Notes under the pieces: generated by a model
What the model was told of the DNA's origin: nothing
What the model saw: the letters and a program-made list of their open reading frames with translations, nothing else
Database searches by the model: none
Program-made: the position numbers and the translations under genes
Origin: Methylumidiphilus sp963753955
Lineage (GTDB): Bacteria > Pseudomonadota > Gammaproteobacteria > Methylococcales > Methylococcaceae
Length of the DNA: 64,000 nucleotides
Direction of reading: 5' to 3'
Assembly (NCBI GenBank): GCA_963753955.1
Contig: CAVWEM010000013.1
Span: forward strand, 62,001 to 126,000
Part shown: in pieces, positions 18,192 to 27,196 of the stretch
How the letters are laid out: each line of letters begins with the position of its first letter
Position numbering within the stretch: position 1 is the stretch's first letter

Positions 18192-19559
18192 ATGCAATCC
18201 TTATCGCTGGCGCACACGGTTTTTTATTTCCTGTTGGCCTTGGCGATTTTGGTCGCCTTCCACGAGTTCGGCCATTTCTATGCCTGCCGGCTGTTAGGCG
18301 TGAAGGTGTTGCGTTTTTCCATAGGAATAGGCAAATCGGTCTGGCGCTACCGCAAGTCCCCCGAAGGCACCGAATTTTCCATCGGCCTGTTGCCCTTGGG
18401 CGGCTATGTGAAGATGGTGGACGAGCGCGAGGGCGAGGTTTCCCCCGAAGATCTGCCGTATGCCTTCAACCGCCAGCGTCTGTCCGTTCGTGCCGCCATC
18501 GTCTTCGCCGGGCCGTTTGCCAATTTTGTGCTGGCTATCCTGCTGTACTGGGCCGTGTTCATGATCGGTGAAACCGGCATGCGTCCGGTGTTGGGTCCGG
18601 TCGCACCGGCAAGCTTGGCTGGGCAGGCCGGTTTCCAAGAGGGAGAGGAAATCGTCGCCGTGGGCGATGTCGATACCTCCACTTGGGATTTGGCCATGGG
18701 CGAGTTGATTGAGCAGGCCATTGATCACGAAAACCTATCCATTGAAGTGAAGACAGACCGCGACGCGCACATCCGCCGCATCTTGTCCATCCCCCGTGAA
18801 CTCGCCGAGCAGCCCGAGTTGTTGCACGACCGCCTCGGCTTGCTACCCCCGCAGCCGCCTCTGCCGCCAGTCGTGGATCGGGTCGAGCCCAACAGTGCCG
18901 CCGAGCAGGCCGGCCTGGCCGCTGGCGACCGCCTGCTGGTCGCCGACGGCCAGCCGGTCAAGGACTGGCAGCAATGGGTCGATACGGTCCGCACCCATCC
19001 AGGCGAGGAAATCAGTGTCAGGCTGGAGCGCGCGGGTGCCGAGCTGGCAATGAAAATAACCCCGGCGGAGGTCGCATCAGCCAAGGGCAAGATTGGCCGG
19101 ATCGGCGCGGTCGTGCGGATTCCGCAAGACTTGCGGGATTCCATGAAGGTCGAATACCGCCTAGGGCCGGTGTCGGCCCTCGTCGCCGCAACGGCCAAGA
19201 CCTGGCAGTATTCGGCGCTGACCTTGAAGATGATTGGGCGCATGTTGGTTGGCGAGGCGTCGGTGGACAACCTGAGTGGCCCCATTAGCATTGCCCAGTA
19301 TGCGGGACAATCGGCGAGCATGGGCTTGGTCCAGTTCCTCAAATTTTTAGCGCTGGTGAGCATCAGCCTGGCTGTGCTCAATCTCCTCCCTATTCCGGTG
19401 CTGGACGGCGGCCATCTGATGTTTTATCTGCTTGAGGCAGGCAGAGGAAAGCCTATCCCCGAAGGCATCCAGGCCGGGATTCAAAATGTAGGCATTGTGA
19501 TTTTGTTTTCCTTGATGATATTTAGCTTTTATCTGGACATAGTGCGGCATCCTGTCTGA
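18192..19559 (+). CDS. rseP: Site-2 zinc metalloprotease RseP
   Basis: A 455-residue inner-membrane protease that completes cleavage of the anti-sigma factor RseA and so releases sigma-E under envelope stress. The zinc motif HEFGH lies in the first membrane segment. Two PDZ-type regions occupy roughly residues 110-300. The second catalytic motif LLPIPVLDGGHL is in the third membrane segment. It follows dxr as usual, but the expected bamA is not next. A DsbC-like gene and nas remnants stand there instead. Confidence 0.95.
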   Translation: MQSLSLAHTVFYFLLALAILVAFHEFGHFYACRLLGVKVLRFSIGIGKSVWRYRKSPEGTEFSIGLLPLGGYVKMVDEREGEVSPEDLPYAFNRQRLSVRAAIVFAGPFANFVLAILLYWAVFMIGETGMRPVLGPVAPASLAGQAGFQEGEEIVAVGDVDTSTWDLAMGELIEQAIDHENLSIEVKTDRDAHIRRILSIPRELAEQPELLHDRLGLLPPQPPLPPVVDRVEPNSAAEQAGLAAGDRLLVADGQPVKDWQQWVDTVRTHPGEEISVRLERAGAELAMKITPAEVASAKGKIGRIGAVVRIPQDLRDSMKVEYRLGPVSALVAATAKTWQYSALTLKMIGRMLVGEASVDNLSGPISIAQYAGQSASMGLVQFLKFLALVSISLAVLNLLPIPVLDGGHLMFYLLEAGRGKPIPEGIQAGIQNVGIVILFSLMIFSFYLDIVRHPV

Positions 19560-19620
19560 AACGGGCCTGCCAATCTTCCAGAGTGAAACCCTTCCATTCC
19601 AGAGCTTTATGAATGCAACG

Positions 19621-20530
19621 ATGAAAAAATTACTGATGGGCTTGGGCCTGGCGCACCTTGTTCGCGCTGGCGCAGCCGTTGATGGCCGAAGAAACCTCCG
19701 GCAAAACCGATGAGCAGCAAGCGCCCGCAGCCCCGGACAGCCCCACCAAAGCCATTGAAGAGGCCCTGAAAAAGGTGGCGCCGACATTGACACCCACCTC
19801 GATCAAGCCCACAAAAGTCGCCGGGCTTTATGAAGTCGCAGCCGGGTCGAAAATATTTTATATGACCGGAGACGGCAAATATCTAGTCCAAGGGAAGCTG
19901 ACTGATGTCAAAGCCAGCAGGCATCCGACGGCGGTTCCGGGGCTGTATGAGTTTATTTCCGGTTCCAGGCTATATTATACGAACGCGGAGGGCGATTACT
20001 TTATCGACGGCTCGTTGATTGATGTCAAGGCCAACAAGGATTTGACCGAGGCGCGTTTGGGCGAGGCCCGGATCGGCGAATTGGACAAGGTCGGCCTGAA
20101 CAATATGATCGTGTTCAAGCCTGGCTTGCCGAAAAAAACCAAGCATGTCGTCTATGTCTTCACCGACATCGATTGCGGCTATTGCAGAAAATTGCATTCC
20201 GAGATGGATCAATATATGGCGGCGGGCATCGAAATTCGCTACCTGTTTTTCCCCCGCGCCGGGTTAGGCTCGGATTCCTATAACAAGGCGGTCGCGGTGT
20301 GGTGTGCCAAGGATCGCCAGGCGGCGCTGACCCAGGCCAAGAAAGGCGAGAGCATCGACATGAAACAGTGCGACAATCCAGTCCAGGCGCATATGAAACT
20401 GGGCGAGGAATTCGGGGCATCGGGGACGCCGATGCTAGTCACCGAAAAAGGCACGATCATCCCAGGCTATGTCAATGCCATCAGTTTGGCGCAGGGGTTG
20501 GACAAGGAATCCAGCAAGCAAGTCAAATGA
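19621..20530 (+). CDS. DsbC-family thiol-disulfide isomerase with doubled N-terminal motif, one frameshift
   Basis: A periplasmic protein-disulfide isomerase of the DsbC/DsbG type. The thioredoxin domain reads VVYVFTDIDCGYCRKLHSEM with a CGYC active site, and a cis-Pro loop SGTPMLV. The signal sequence MKKLLMGLGLA continues in another frame as LFALAQPLMAEETSG, so one indel lies near 19655. Unusually, two copies of the N-terminal dimerisation-type motif occur: AGLYEVAAGSKIFYMTGDGK and PGLYEFISGSRLYYTNAEGD. Usual DsbC proteins have one. The protein is about 300 residues, longer than the usual 235-240. Expected partner is DsbD, not seen here. Confidence 0.85.
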
Positions 20531-20672
20531 CGGACTTGTGTCCATCGTTGCATGCCGAGTCGGGCGCTTATGAACCGTCCATGGAGACAGCCATGAACAA
20601 AACGGCAGACAGCTTCAAATCGGATCAAGCTCCAGGTTTTTCGATCCATTGTTGTGCAAACGACTGAAGCAA

Positions 20673-20710
20673 ACCTTAGGCGGTAGGTAGCGTCACGGAC
20701 AAAGGCGTCC
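20673..20710 (+). promoter_or_regulatory. ANTAR (NasT/NasR-type) antiterminator RNA leader
   Basis: The hairpin GGAC (20697-20700), loop AAAGGC (20701-20706), GTCC (20707-20710) has a six-base loop with A at position 1 and G at position 4, the defining features of ANTAR-protein targets in nitrate-assimilation leaders. A weaker upstream stem ACCT/AGGT (20673-20676 with 20685-20688) is where the first hairpin would lie, but its loop fits less well. The 3' arm of the second hairpin overlaps the 5' arm of the terminator at 20705-20757, so the two structures exclude each other. A NasS-like gene follows, which agrees with nitrate/NasT control. Confidence 0.72.
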
Positions 20711-20757
20711 AGCGATTGATTCCGCATAGCGGGACAAGTCGCTAGACGCTTTTTTTG
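20705..20757 (+). terminator. Intrinsic terminator of the nas-type leader
   Basis: GCGTC-C-AGCGA (20705-20715) pairs with TCGCT-A-GACGC (20739-20749), an 11-position stem with one mismatch, followed by eight T. The loop is 23 nt. Its first arm shares bases with the ANTAR-type hairpin, as in known attenuators. Confidence 0.8.
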
Positions 20758-20846
20758 TTGCCTCAAGTTTTGGAGATCCTTTCCTTGAACACGCAAGCCA
20801 ACCGACAGGATTCAATCCCTCCCCCGTTTCATGCGCCGAGGGTCGC

Positions 20847-21594
20847 TTGGAAAAGACCGAGGTTACTTTAAGTTTCATTCCTCTCACGGATTGCGTTCCA
20901 TTGATGATCGATCAGGAAAAGGGCTTCTTTGCGTCCCAAGATTTGCAGGTGGCGCTGCCCGCACGAGCCGTCTTGGGCGAACATCCGCGACAAGGTGTGC
21001 TTCGGCTCACTGGACGGGGCGCAGATGTTGGCGGGGATGCCGCTGGCCGCTTCCTTGGGGGCGGAAGCTTTCCGTGTGCCGATAGTCACGGGGTTTTCGA
21101 TGAGCCTGAACGGTAATGCCATCACGGTTTCGGGCCAACTTTACCAGCGCTTGCTGGACACCGGCATCCCGCCGCAATCCCTGGCGACCGCCGACGCCTT
21201 GAAAAAGCTGGTCGAGGAGGACAAGGCACGGGAGCTGGAGCCTTTGCGCTTCGCCATGGTGTATCCCTCTTCTTCGCACAATTACCTGCTGCGTTATTGG
21301 CTGGCCTCCGCCGGCATAGACCCTGACCGCGACATCCGGCTCAGTGTGGTGCCGCCGCCGTTGATGGCCGATTGCCTGCGCAAAGGCTTGATAGACGGCT
21401 ATTGCGTGGGCGAGCCTTTGGACATCAAGATCGCCGCTGCCAGCGTTTACCGGCCCAGTCTTTACCGCCAAGCCGCCGATGCCTTGGGCGTACATTGCCC
21501 GCCGTTTGACCGCAAGCTGGAGGGATTGCACGAACAGCCTTGGCTGCTGCTGGCTACTCCGACTGATTCCTTCACCTTTCCACAGGGCGTTACA
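20847..21594 (+). pseudogene. NasS-like nitrate-sensor gene, C-terminally truncated and frameshifted
   Basis: A cytoplasmic relative of NrtA/CmpA periplasmic binding proteins. The TTG start at 20847 gives KTEVTLSFIPLTDCVPLMIDQEKGFF without a signal peptide, typical of NasS, which binds nitrate and releases NasT. A frame change near 20970 leads to EPSWANIRDKVCFGSLDGAQML. The SLNGNAITVS motif and RYWLASAGIDPDRDIRLSVVPPPLMADCLRKG are well kept. Homology ends abruptly at about LLATPTDSF (21570), where a kinase frame takes over, and the last quarter is missing. No nasT is present. Family assignment is good. Loss of function is inferred from truncation. Confidence 0.75.
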
Positions 21595-22301
21595 GCGCCT
21601 TGTTCTTGGCACGTGACCAGATCAACCAGAATCCGCTGGTGCTGAAATTCCCGCATCCAAATTTTGCCAGCGAACGCGAATACTATGATGCCTTCCTACG
21701 CGAAGCCTGGATCGGCACCCGCGTCCACAGTCCGTGGGTGGCCGAAGTCGTCGAGCCGCCGCCGGGTCGGCAAACCCGGCTGTACACGGTGATACCTTAT
21801 TACGTCGGCAACACCATGGAGCAACGCATCGCCCATGGCGGGCCGGTGAGTTTAGAGGAAGGCGTGGGGCTGGCGCTGAAGCTGTGCAAAGCCATCCATG
21901 CCTTGCACCGGCTGCGGATCATCTACCGCGACATCAAGCCGGACAATATCCTGCTGCTGGATGGCGGCGGCTTGAAGCTGTTGGATTTGGGCGTGGCCCG
22001 GCTGCCTTCCTTCGCGGAAGACGTTGACGCGCCCATCCCAGGTACCGCCAGCTACATGGCCCCCGAGCAGTTCGCCGGCGAACACGGCAGCGAGGCAACC
22101 GATGTGTTCGCCGCCGGCGTGACCTTGTTCCGGCTGTTCGGCAAAGGCACGTATCCGTATGGCGAAATCGAGCCGTTTTGCCCCCCGCGTTTCCATGGCC
22201 ACCGGGGTAAGAGCCTGTCGCAATGCCGCCCGGATTTGCCGAGTTGGCTGGACGCGGTGCTGGCCCGCGCCTTAGGCGTAGACCGGCAGGCACTACTTTA
22301 G
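21588..22301 (+). pseudogene. Ser/Thr protein kinase remnant of the nas-linked kinase/phosphatase type
   Basis: This fragment starts inside the kinase N-lobe (GRYSALFLARDQ) with no start codon of its own. It runs through the catalytic loop IIYRDIKPDNILLL, the DLG that replaces DFG (KLLDLGVAR), and GTASYMAPEQF. The tail YPYGEIEPF followed by LPSWLDAVLARAL resembles the bifunctional PP2C phosphatase/kinase proteins encoded in nitrate-assimilation clusters. The phosphatase domain, the glycine-rich loop and the C-terminal end are absent, so both ends are lost. It follows directly on the truncated NasS-like gene. Deletion or an assembly join could explain it. Confidence 0.72.
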
Positions 22302-22320
22302 GATCAATCACATGAATTTA

Positions 22321-22351
22321 GGGATAACACCGCTTCAAGCGATGTTATCCC
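22321..22351 (+). terminator. Strong hairpin between the kinase remnant and ppdK
   Basis: GGGATAACA (22321-22329) pairs perfectly with TGTTATCCC (22343-22351), with an inner CGCT/AGCG stem separated by one mismatch. TCGTTTT follows. It could end plus-strand transcription. Confidence 0.6.
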
Positions 22352-22360
22352 TCGTTTTGA

Positions 22361-22389
22361 TAATCCCTCTCCCTGTGGGAGAGGGATTA
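22361..22389. repeat. Palindrome of the CCCTCTCCC/GGGAGAGGG family
   Basis: TAATCCCTCTCCC and GGGAGAGGGATTA form a perfect 13-bp inverted repeat around TGT, 7 bp beyond the ppdK stop. It may serve as a bidirectional transcript-end hairpin. It belongs to the same family as copies near 36614, 55423, 59844 and 61341. Confidence 0.8.
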
Positions 22390-22395
22390 TGCGGC

Positions 22396-25116
22396 TTATT
22401 TCTCCAACAACTTAGCATGGGCCGCCGCCAACCTGGCCACCGGCACACGCGGGGCGGAGCAGGAGACGTAGCTTAGGCCGATCTGGTGGCAGAAGTGGAT
22501 GGACTCGGGGTGTCCCCCGGCTTCGCCGCAAATGCCGACTTTCAGATCAGGGAAGCTCTGACGGCCATTCTTCACGGTCATTTCCATCAACACACCGACG
22601 CCGTTCACATCCAGCACATCGAAGGGGTTGTCCTTGAGGATGCCGGATTCGTTGTACAGCGGCAAGAACTTGTTCTCGGCATCCTCGCGGGAGAACGAGA
22701 ACGTGGCCTGGGTCAGGTCGTTGGTGCCGAAGGAGAAGAACTCGGCGATCTTCGCCAACTCGCCGGCGCGGGTGCAGGCGCGGACGGTTTCGACCATCGT
22801 GCCGAACTTGACGTTGAGCTTGACCCCGGCTTGGGCTTCGACTTCCGAGGTTAAGCGATCCACCCAGGATTTGACCAATTGTAGTTCCTTGGAAGTGATG
22901 ACCTGGGGCACCATTATTTCCGGGTGGACTTCCACGCCCTCCTTCTGCGCCTCGGCGGTGGCTTCCAGCACGGCGCGGATCTGCATCTCGTAGATTTCAG
23001 GGTAGGAGATGCCAAGGCGGACGCCACGATGGCCGAGCATCGGGTTGACCTCGTAGAGTTCGCGCACCTTGCGCAACATGCGTTCCTTCTTAGTCATCGC
23101 GGCGTCGAGTTCCTCAGGCGTCAAATCCCCGCCCAGCAGCGGCCGGTTCAACACTCCGCCGGCGGCGATGTGGCCCTTGACGATCAGGCGGTAATGCTCG
23201 ATGGCGTTGATCTCGTCCATCAACTGCAACTCGCCGGGCAGAAATTCGTGCATCGGCGGGTCGAGCAAGCGCACCGTGACTGGGCGCGGGGCCATGGCGG
23301 TGAAGATTTCCTTGAAGTCCTTGCGCTGGATCGGCAACAGCCGGTCAGGGCTTCTTTGCGCTCTTCGACATTACGGGCCAAGATCATGTCCACGACGATG
23401 GGTAGGCGGTCGGTGGCGTTGAACATGCGCTCGGTGCGGCACAGGCCGATGCCTTGCGCACCGTATTCGACGGCGACTTGGGCCGCGTCGGGCGTGTCGG
23501 CGTTAGCCATGACTTTCAAGCGGGCGACATCGTCCGCCCATCCCAGCAGGGTCTTCAGTTCCTCGGAGAACACCGGGTCGATGGTGGGGATTTCGCCTAG
23601 ATAGACATTGCCGGTGCCGCCGTCGATGGTGATGATGTCGCCTTCGCGCAGGGTGATTTCGCCGACCGTTGCCTGACGGGCTCGGGTGTCCACCTTGATG
23701 CCTTCGGCACCGGCGACGCAGGCTTTGCCCATGCCCCGTGCGACCACGGCGGCGTGGGAGGTCTTGCCGCCCCGGCTGGTCAGGATGCCTTGCGCGGCGA
23801 AGAAGCCGTGGATGTCTTCAGGTTTGGTTTCTTCGCGTACCAGGATGACTTTCTCACCGGCCCGGCCTTTGGTTTCGGCGGTGTCGGCTTCAAACACGAT
23901 CATGCCGCTGGCCGCGCCGGGGGATGCAGGCAGGCCTTGCGCCAAGGGCATTTCGCCATGCTTGGGGTCTAGGGTAGGATGCAGCAATTGCTCCAGGTCG
24001 TTCGGGTTGACGCGCAGCAGCGCCTTTTCCTTGGAGATCAAGCCTTCCTGGAACATTTCCACCGAAGTGCGCACCATTGAGGCGGCGTTCATCTTGCCGT
24101 TGCGGGTTTGCAGGCAGTAGAGCACGCCTTTTTCGATGGTGTACTCGTAGTCCTGGACTTCTTGGTAGTGCTCTTCCAGCTTGTCGCGCAAATCCACCAA
24201 TTGGCGGTACAGGTCGGGCATTTCCTGCTCCAACTCCGCCACCGGCTTGGGGGTGCGGATGCCGGCCACCACGTCTTCGCCTTGGGCGTTGACGAGGTAT
24301 TCGCCATACATCTCGTTCTTGCCCGTGGCCGGGTTGCGGGTGAAGCCGACGCCGGTGGCGCAATCATTGCCCAGATTGCCGAACACCATCGTGACGACAT
24401 TGACGGCAGTGCCATTGGCCATGTCGGGGGTGATGTTGAATTCGCGGCGATAATCGACGGCGCGTTTGCCCATCCAGGATTTGAACACCGCCTTGATGGC
24501 GATTTCCAGTTGTTCGTACACGTCTTCCGGGAACGGCCTGCCGGTGTGCTGGCGCACAACTTTCAGGAAACGCTCGCTGACATCCTTCAAATGCGCCGCG
24601 TTCAGGCCAATGTCCGCCTTGACACCGGCTTGGCGTTTCACTTCATCGAATTGCTCGTTAAACATCTCATGAGGCACGTTGAGCGCGACGGTGCCGAACA
24701 GTTGGATGAAGCGGCGGTAGGCGTCGTAGCCGAAGCGTTCGTTCTGGGTCTGCGCGATCAAGCCGGGCAGGGTGGTCGCGTTCAGGCCTAGGTTTAAGAT
24801 GGTGTCCATCATGCCGGGCATGGACATGGCCGAACCGGAGCGCACGGAGACCAGCAGTGGGTTCTCGGCCCCGCCGAAGTTCTTGCCGGTACTCGTCTTC
24901 GAGGAACTGTACATGGCCCGAGACTTCCGCCATCAAGGCTTCCGGCAGCAGGTCGCGATCCTGGAATTCCAGGCAGGCCTCGGTGGTGATGACAAAACCC
25001 GGCGGCACGTTGAGGCCGAACTGGGTCATCTCGCACAGGTTGGCACCCTTGCCGCCCAGTAGATGCTTATTTTTGCCGTCGCCTTCGAGGAATGAAAAAA
25101 CGTATTTCTTGCTCAT
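22396..25116 (-). CDS. ppdK: Pyruvate, phosphate dikinase, two frameshifts
   Basis: This enzyme interconverts pyruvate, ATP and phosphate with phosphoenolpyruvate, AMP and pyrophosphate. In methanotrophs it can act with pyrophosphate-dependent glycolysis. N-terminus MSKKYVFSFLEGDGKNKHLLGGKGANLCEM, nucleotide-binding region LLVSVRSGSAMSMPGMMDT, phospho-His motif LTSRGGKTSHAAVVARGMGK, and the C-terminal TIM barrel with SFGTNDLTQATFSFSREDAE and VGICGEAGGHP. Frame changes near 24895 and 23340 split it into three parts, but every domain is present, for about 905 residues. GGGGT lies before the ATG at 25116. The phosphate-type motifs distinguish it from PEP synthase. Confidence 0.93.
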
Positions 25117-25237
25117 GGGATACCCCTGTTTTGTAGTTGTGAGTCGTTGATCATTTACATGCGTGGCGCGGCAGGCTTGACTCTAGCATCTGGTTGCCAC
25201 CCGTTGAAATTCGTAATGCTAGACGCCTGCAAGGCAT

Positions 25238-25699
25238 CTAGCGGCGGTGCTTGCGCAGTTTGATCATGTCGACGTGTTCCAGCACCCGCAATTGCGCGAT
25301 GGCCTTGACCAATTCCAGCTTGGCGAGGTCGCGGTCGTTGTCAATCGGGCTGGTTTTGAGGGTGCGCTCGGCGTCGGCCTTGGCCGCCAAGGCGGCTTCG
25401 CGGTCGATTTCCTCGGAGCGCAACATGCGGTCGGCGAGCACGGTCACGGTGGAATCTTTCACCTCCAAATAACCACCGGAGACGTAATACAGCAGGCGTT
25501 CGCTTTGGTCAGCAGTTTGCAAGCGGATTTCACCGGGCACCAGCTTGCTGAGAAAAGGCGCATGGCGGGGCAGGATGCAGACTTCGCCGAAAGCTGCGGG
25601 TGCGACTAGGCTGACGCAAGCCCCTGAATAAATCCGTTGCCCAGCATCGGCGATATCCACTTGCAGGGTACGCGGCCCTTCCAGGCTTACGCCTTGCAC
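25238..25699 (-). CDS. atpC: ATP synthase epsilon-subunit homologue, orphan copy
   Basis: A 153-residue F1 epsilon-type protein. The N-terminal beta-sandwich is clear: TLQVDIADAGQRIYSG, FGEVCILPRHAPFLSKLVPG, LYYVSGGYLEVKDSTVTVLAD. A C-terminal helical hairpin follows (REAALAAKADAERTL). The GTG start at 25699 is preceded by AAGGAGGT with 6 nt spacing, the best ribosome-binding site in the window, and lies inside the end of the kinase-like gene (13-nt overlap). No other F1Fo gene is near, so this is not the canonical atp operon. It may be a second epsilon with a regulatory role, or part of a dispersed second ATPase. Confidence 0.85.
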   Translation of the reverse strand: MQGVSLEGPRTLQVDIADAGQRIYSGACVSLVAPAAFGEVCILPRHAPFLSKLVPGEIRLQTADQSERLLYYVSGGYLEVKDSTVTVLADRMLRSEEIDREAALAAKADAERTLKTSPIDNDRDLAKLELVKAIAQLRVLEHVDMIKLRKHRR

Positions 25700-26403
25700 G
25701 GCGGAACCTCCTTGATACGGCCGGCTTCCCGCAGGGCCAGCAGGATAAGGCTGACGGCGGCGGAGGCTGGAATATGGTCGGTGTTGATGACCAGATCGAA
25801 CAAATCGGCATGCTCCAGCGAGCAATGCTCAATGCTGTCATGGAAAAGGTCGAGCACTGCCTTGTGCCGCTTTTGGTTGACTTCAATCACCTTGTGTTCT
25901 GCCTCAGCGGGGGGAATGCCCAATTCCAAGGCGATGCGTTGCGCACAAACGGGCTTTGCTGCCGACCACGCGGACGCGGAAAACCTTCTGGCCGGCAAGA
26001 CCAAATGTGCGCCACGTCCGATGATGATGCAATCCTGGCGGGAAAGCTCAAGTATCGCCCCGCAGAGGTGGCGGCGGTAGTCACGCAAGGTGGCGGGGTT
26101 GCCTGAGACCAAGCCGTACACGAATGCGCTGAAACCGGCGCTGGATTGCTCGTCGTGGGCCTCAAAGCGGAACTTATCGGTTCTGGCGTTTGCGGCCACC
26201 CGATCCAAGATTTCCTGGTCGTAAACCGGAAGACCCAAAGATTGGGCCAGCCCGTGGGCGACGGCTTCCCCTTGCGCCCCGTAATCACGGGACAGGGTGA
26301 TGACCAAGGCTTGTGGCTCGGGTTTGGACGGGGGCTTGGGATGTGCCGCAAAATCCTTGGCGAGGACGGTTTTGATATAGGTCAAAGGATCGATGTTGGG
26401 CAT
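25687..26403 (-). CDS. Cytidylate-kinase-like protein
   Basis: A 238-residue P-loop-fold protein of the cytidylate-kinase-like group. ALVITLSRDYGAQGEAVAHGLAQSLGLPVYDQEILDRVA carries a degenerate nucleotide-binding loop (RDYGAQGE in place of the normal GxxGxGK). IIIGRGAHLVLPA and the late DLVINTDHI are typical of the family. The start MPNIDPLTYIKTVLAKDF at 26403 is preferred to a longer open frame. Real CMP kinase is usually encoded beside rpsA, so this is probably a paralogue with another substrate. It overlaps the orphan atpC, so the pair is probably cotranscribed. Confidence 0.8.
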   Translation of the reverse strand: MPNIDPLTYIKTVLAKDFAAHPKPPSKPEPQALVITLSRDYGAQGEAVAHGLAQSLGLPVYDQEILDRVAANARTDKFRFEAHDEQSSAGFSAFVYGLVSGNPATLRDYRRHLCGAILELSRQDCIIIGRGAHLVLPARRFSASAWSAAKPVCAQRIALELGIPPAEAEHKVIEVNQKRHKAVLDLFHDSIEHCSLEHADLFDLVINTDHIPASAAVSLILLALREAGRIKEVPPCKA

Positions 26404-26450
26404 GGCGGCGATATGGCTGGCTGGCGTTGATTGCCTCAAAAGCCTCGAAA

Positions 26451-27147
26451 TCAGGAGCTTTTGGGCTTGTAGTCCACGTTGGTGGCCTCGGCTTCGGCGA
26501 TTTTGCGCTGCTTCCATTCGCGGTGGCGGTTCATGATGGCGACCACTTCCAGAGGATCGTCGGTGATCGAGATGTAGTCCACTTCAGCCGGGTCGATCAA
26601 ATTCTGGGCCAAGACGGTGTTTTTGATCCAATCCAGCAGCCCCGTCCAATACTCGCTACCAAACAGAACCAGCGGCATCGGATGGGTCTTGTGCGTCTGC
26701 ATCAAGGTCAATGCCTCGAAGAATTCATCCAAGGTGCCGAACCCGCCCGGCAGGCACACATAACCCATGGAATACTTGATGAACATCACCTTGCGGACGA
26801 AGAAATAGCTGAAATCCATGCTCACATTTTGGTACGGATTGGGTTTTTGCTCCGGGGGCAGTTGGATATTCAATCCGACGGAAAGTCCGTTTTTCAACCA
26901 GGCACCCTTGTTGGCCGCCTCCATGACCCCCGGCCCCCCGCCGGTGATGATGGCATAACCCTGGCTGGCGAGGATTTCGGCAATGCGTCTGCGCCGCCTG
27001 CCAATATGGCGATTCGGGCTGGAGGCGGGCCGAGCCAAAAATCGAAACTGCGCAACGGAGGTCGGCCAGTTTATCGAACCCTTCGGTGAATTCACTGATG
27101 ATGCGGAACATCCGCCAGGATTCGCCACCTTTCAAATCTTCAATCAT
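26451..27147 (-). CDS. LOG-family protein (TIGR00730-type), frameshifted
   Basis: A Rossmann-like protein of the LOG (lysine-decarboxylase-like) group. Members hydrolyse nucleoside 5'-monophosphates, including cytokinin riboside phosphates. N-terminal part MIEDLKGGESWRMFRIISEF and VSIFGSARL lie in one frame. After a frame change near 27000 the conserved AIITGGGPGVMEAANKGA and PGGFGTLDEFFEALTLMQT (the PGGxGTxxE motif) follow. The start at 27147 is preferred to a TTG at 27159. Substrate in bacteria of this kind is unknown. Confidence 0.85.
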
Positions 27148-27196
27148 GCGCTGCCCCAAAGTTTGCCAATAGGTTTATGAAAGCATTGGCGGGCAA

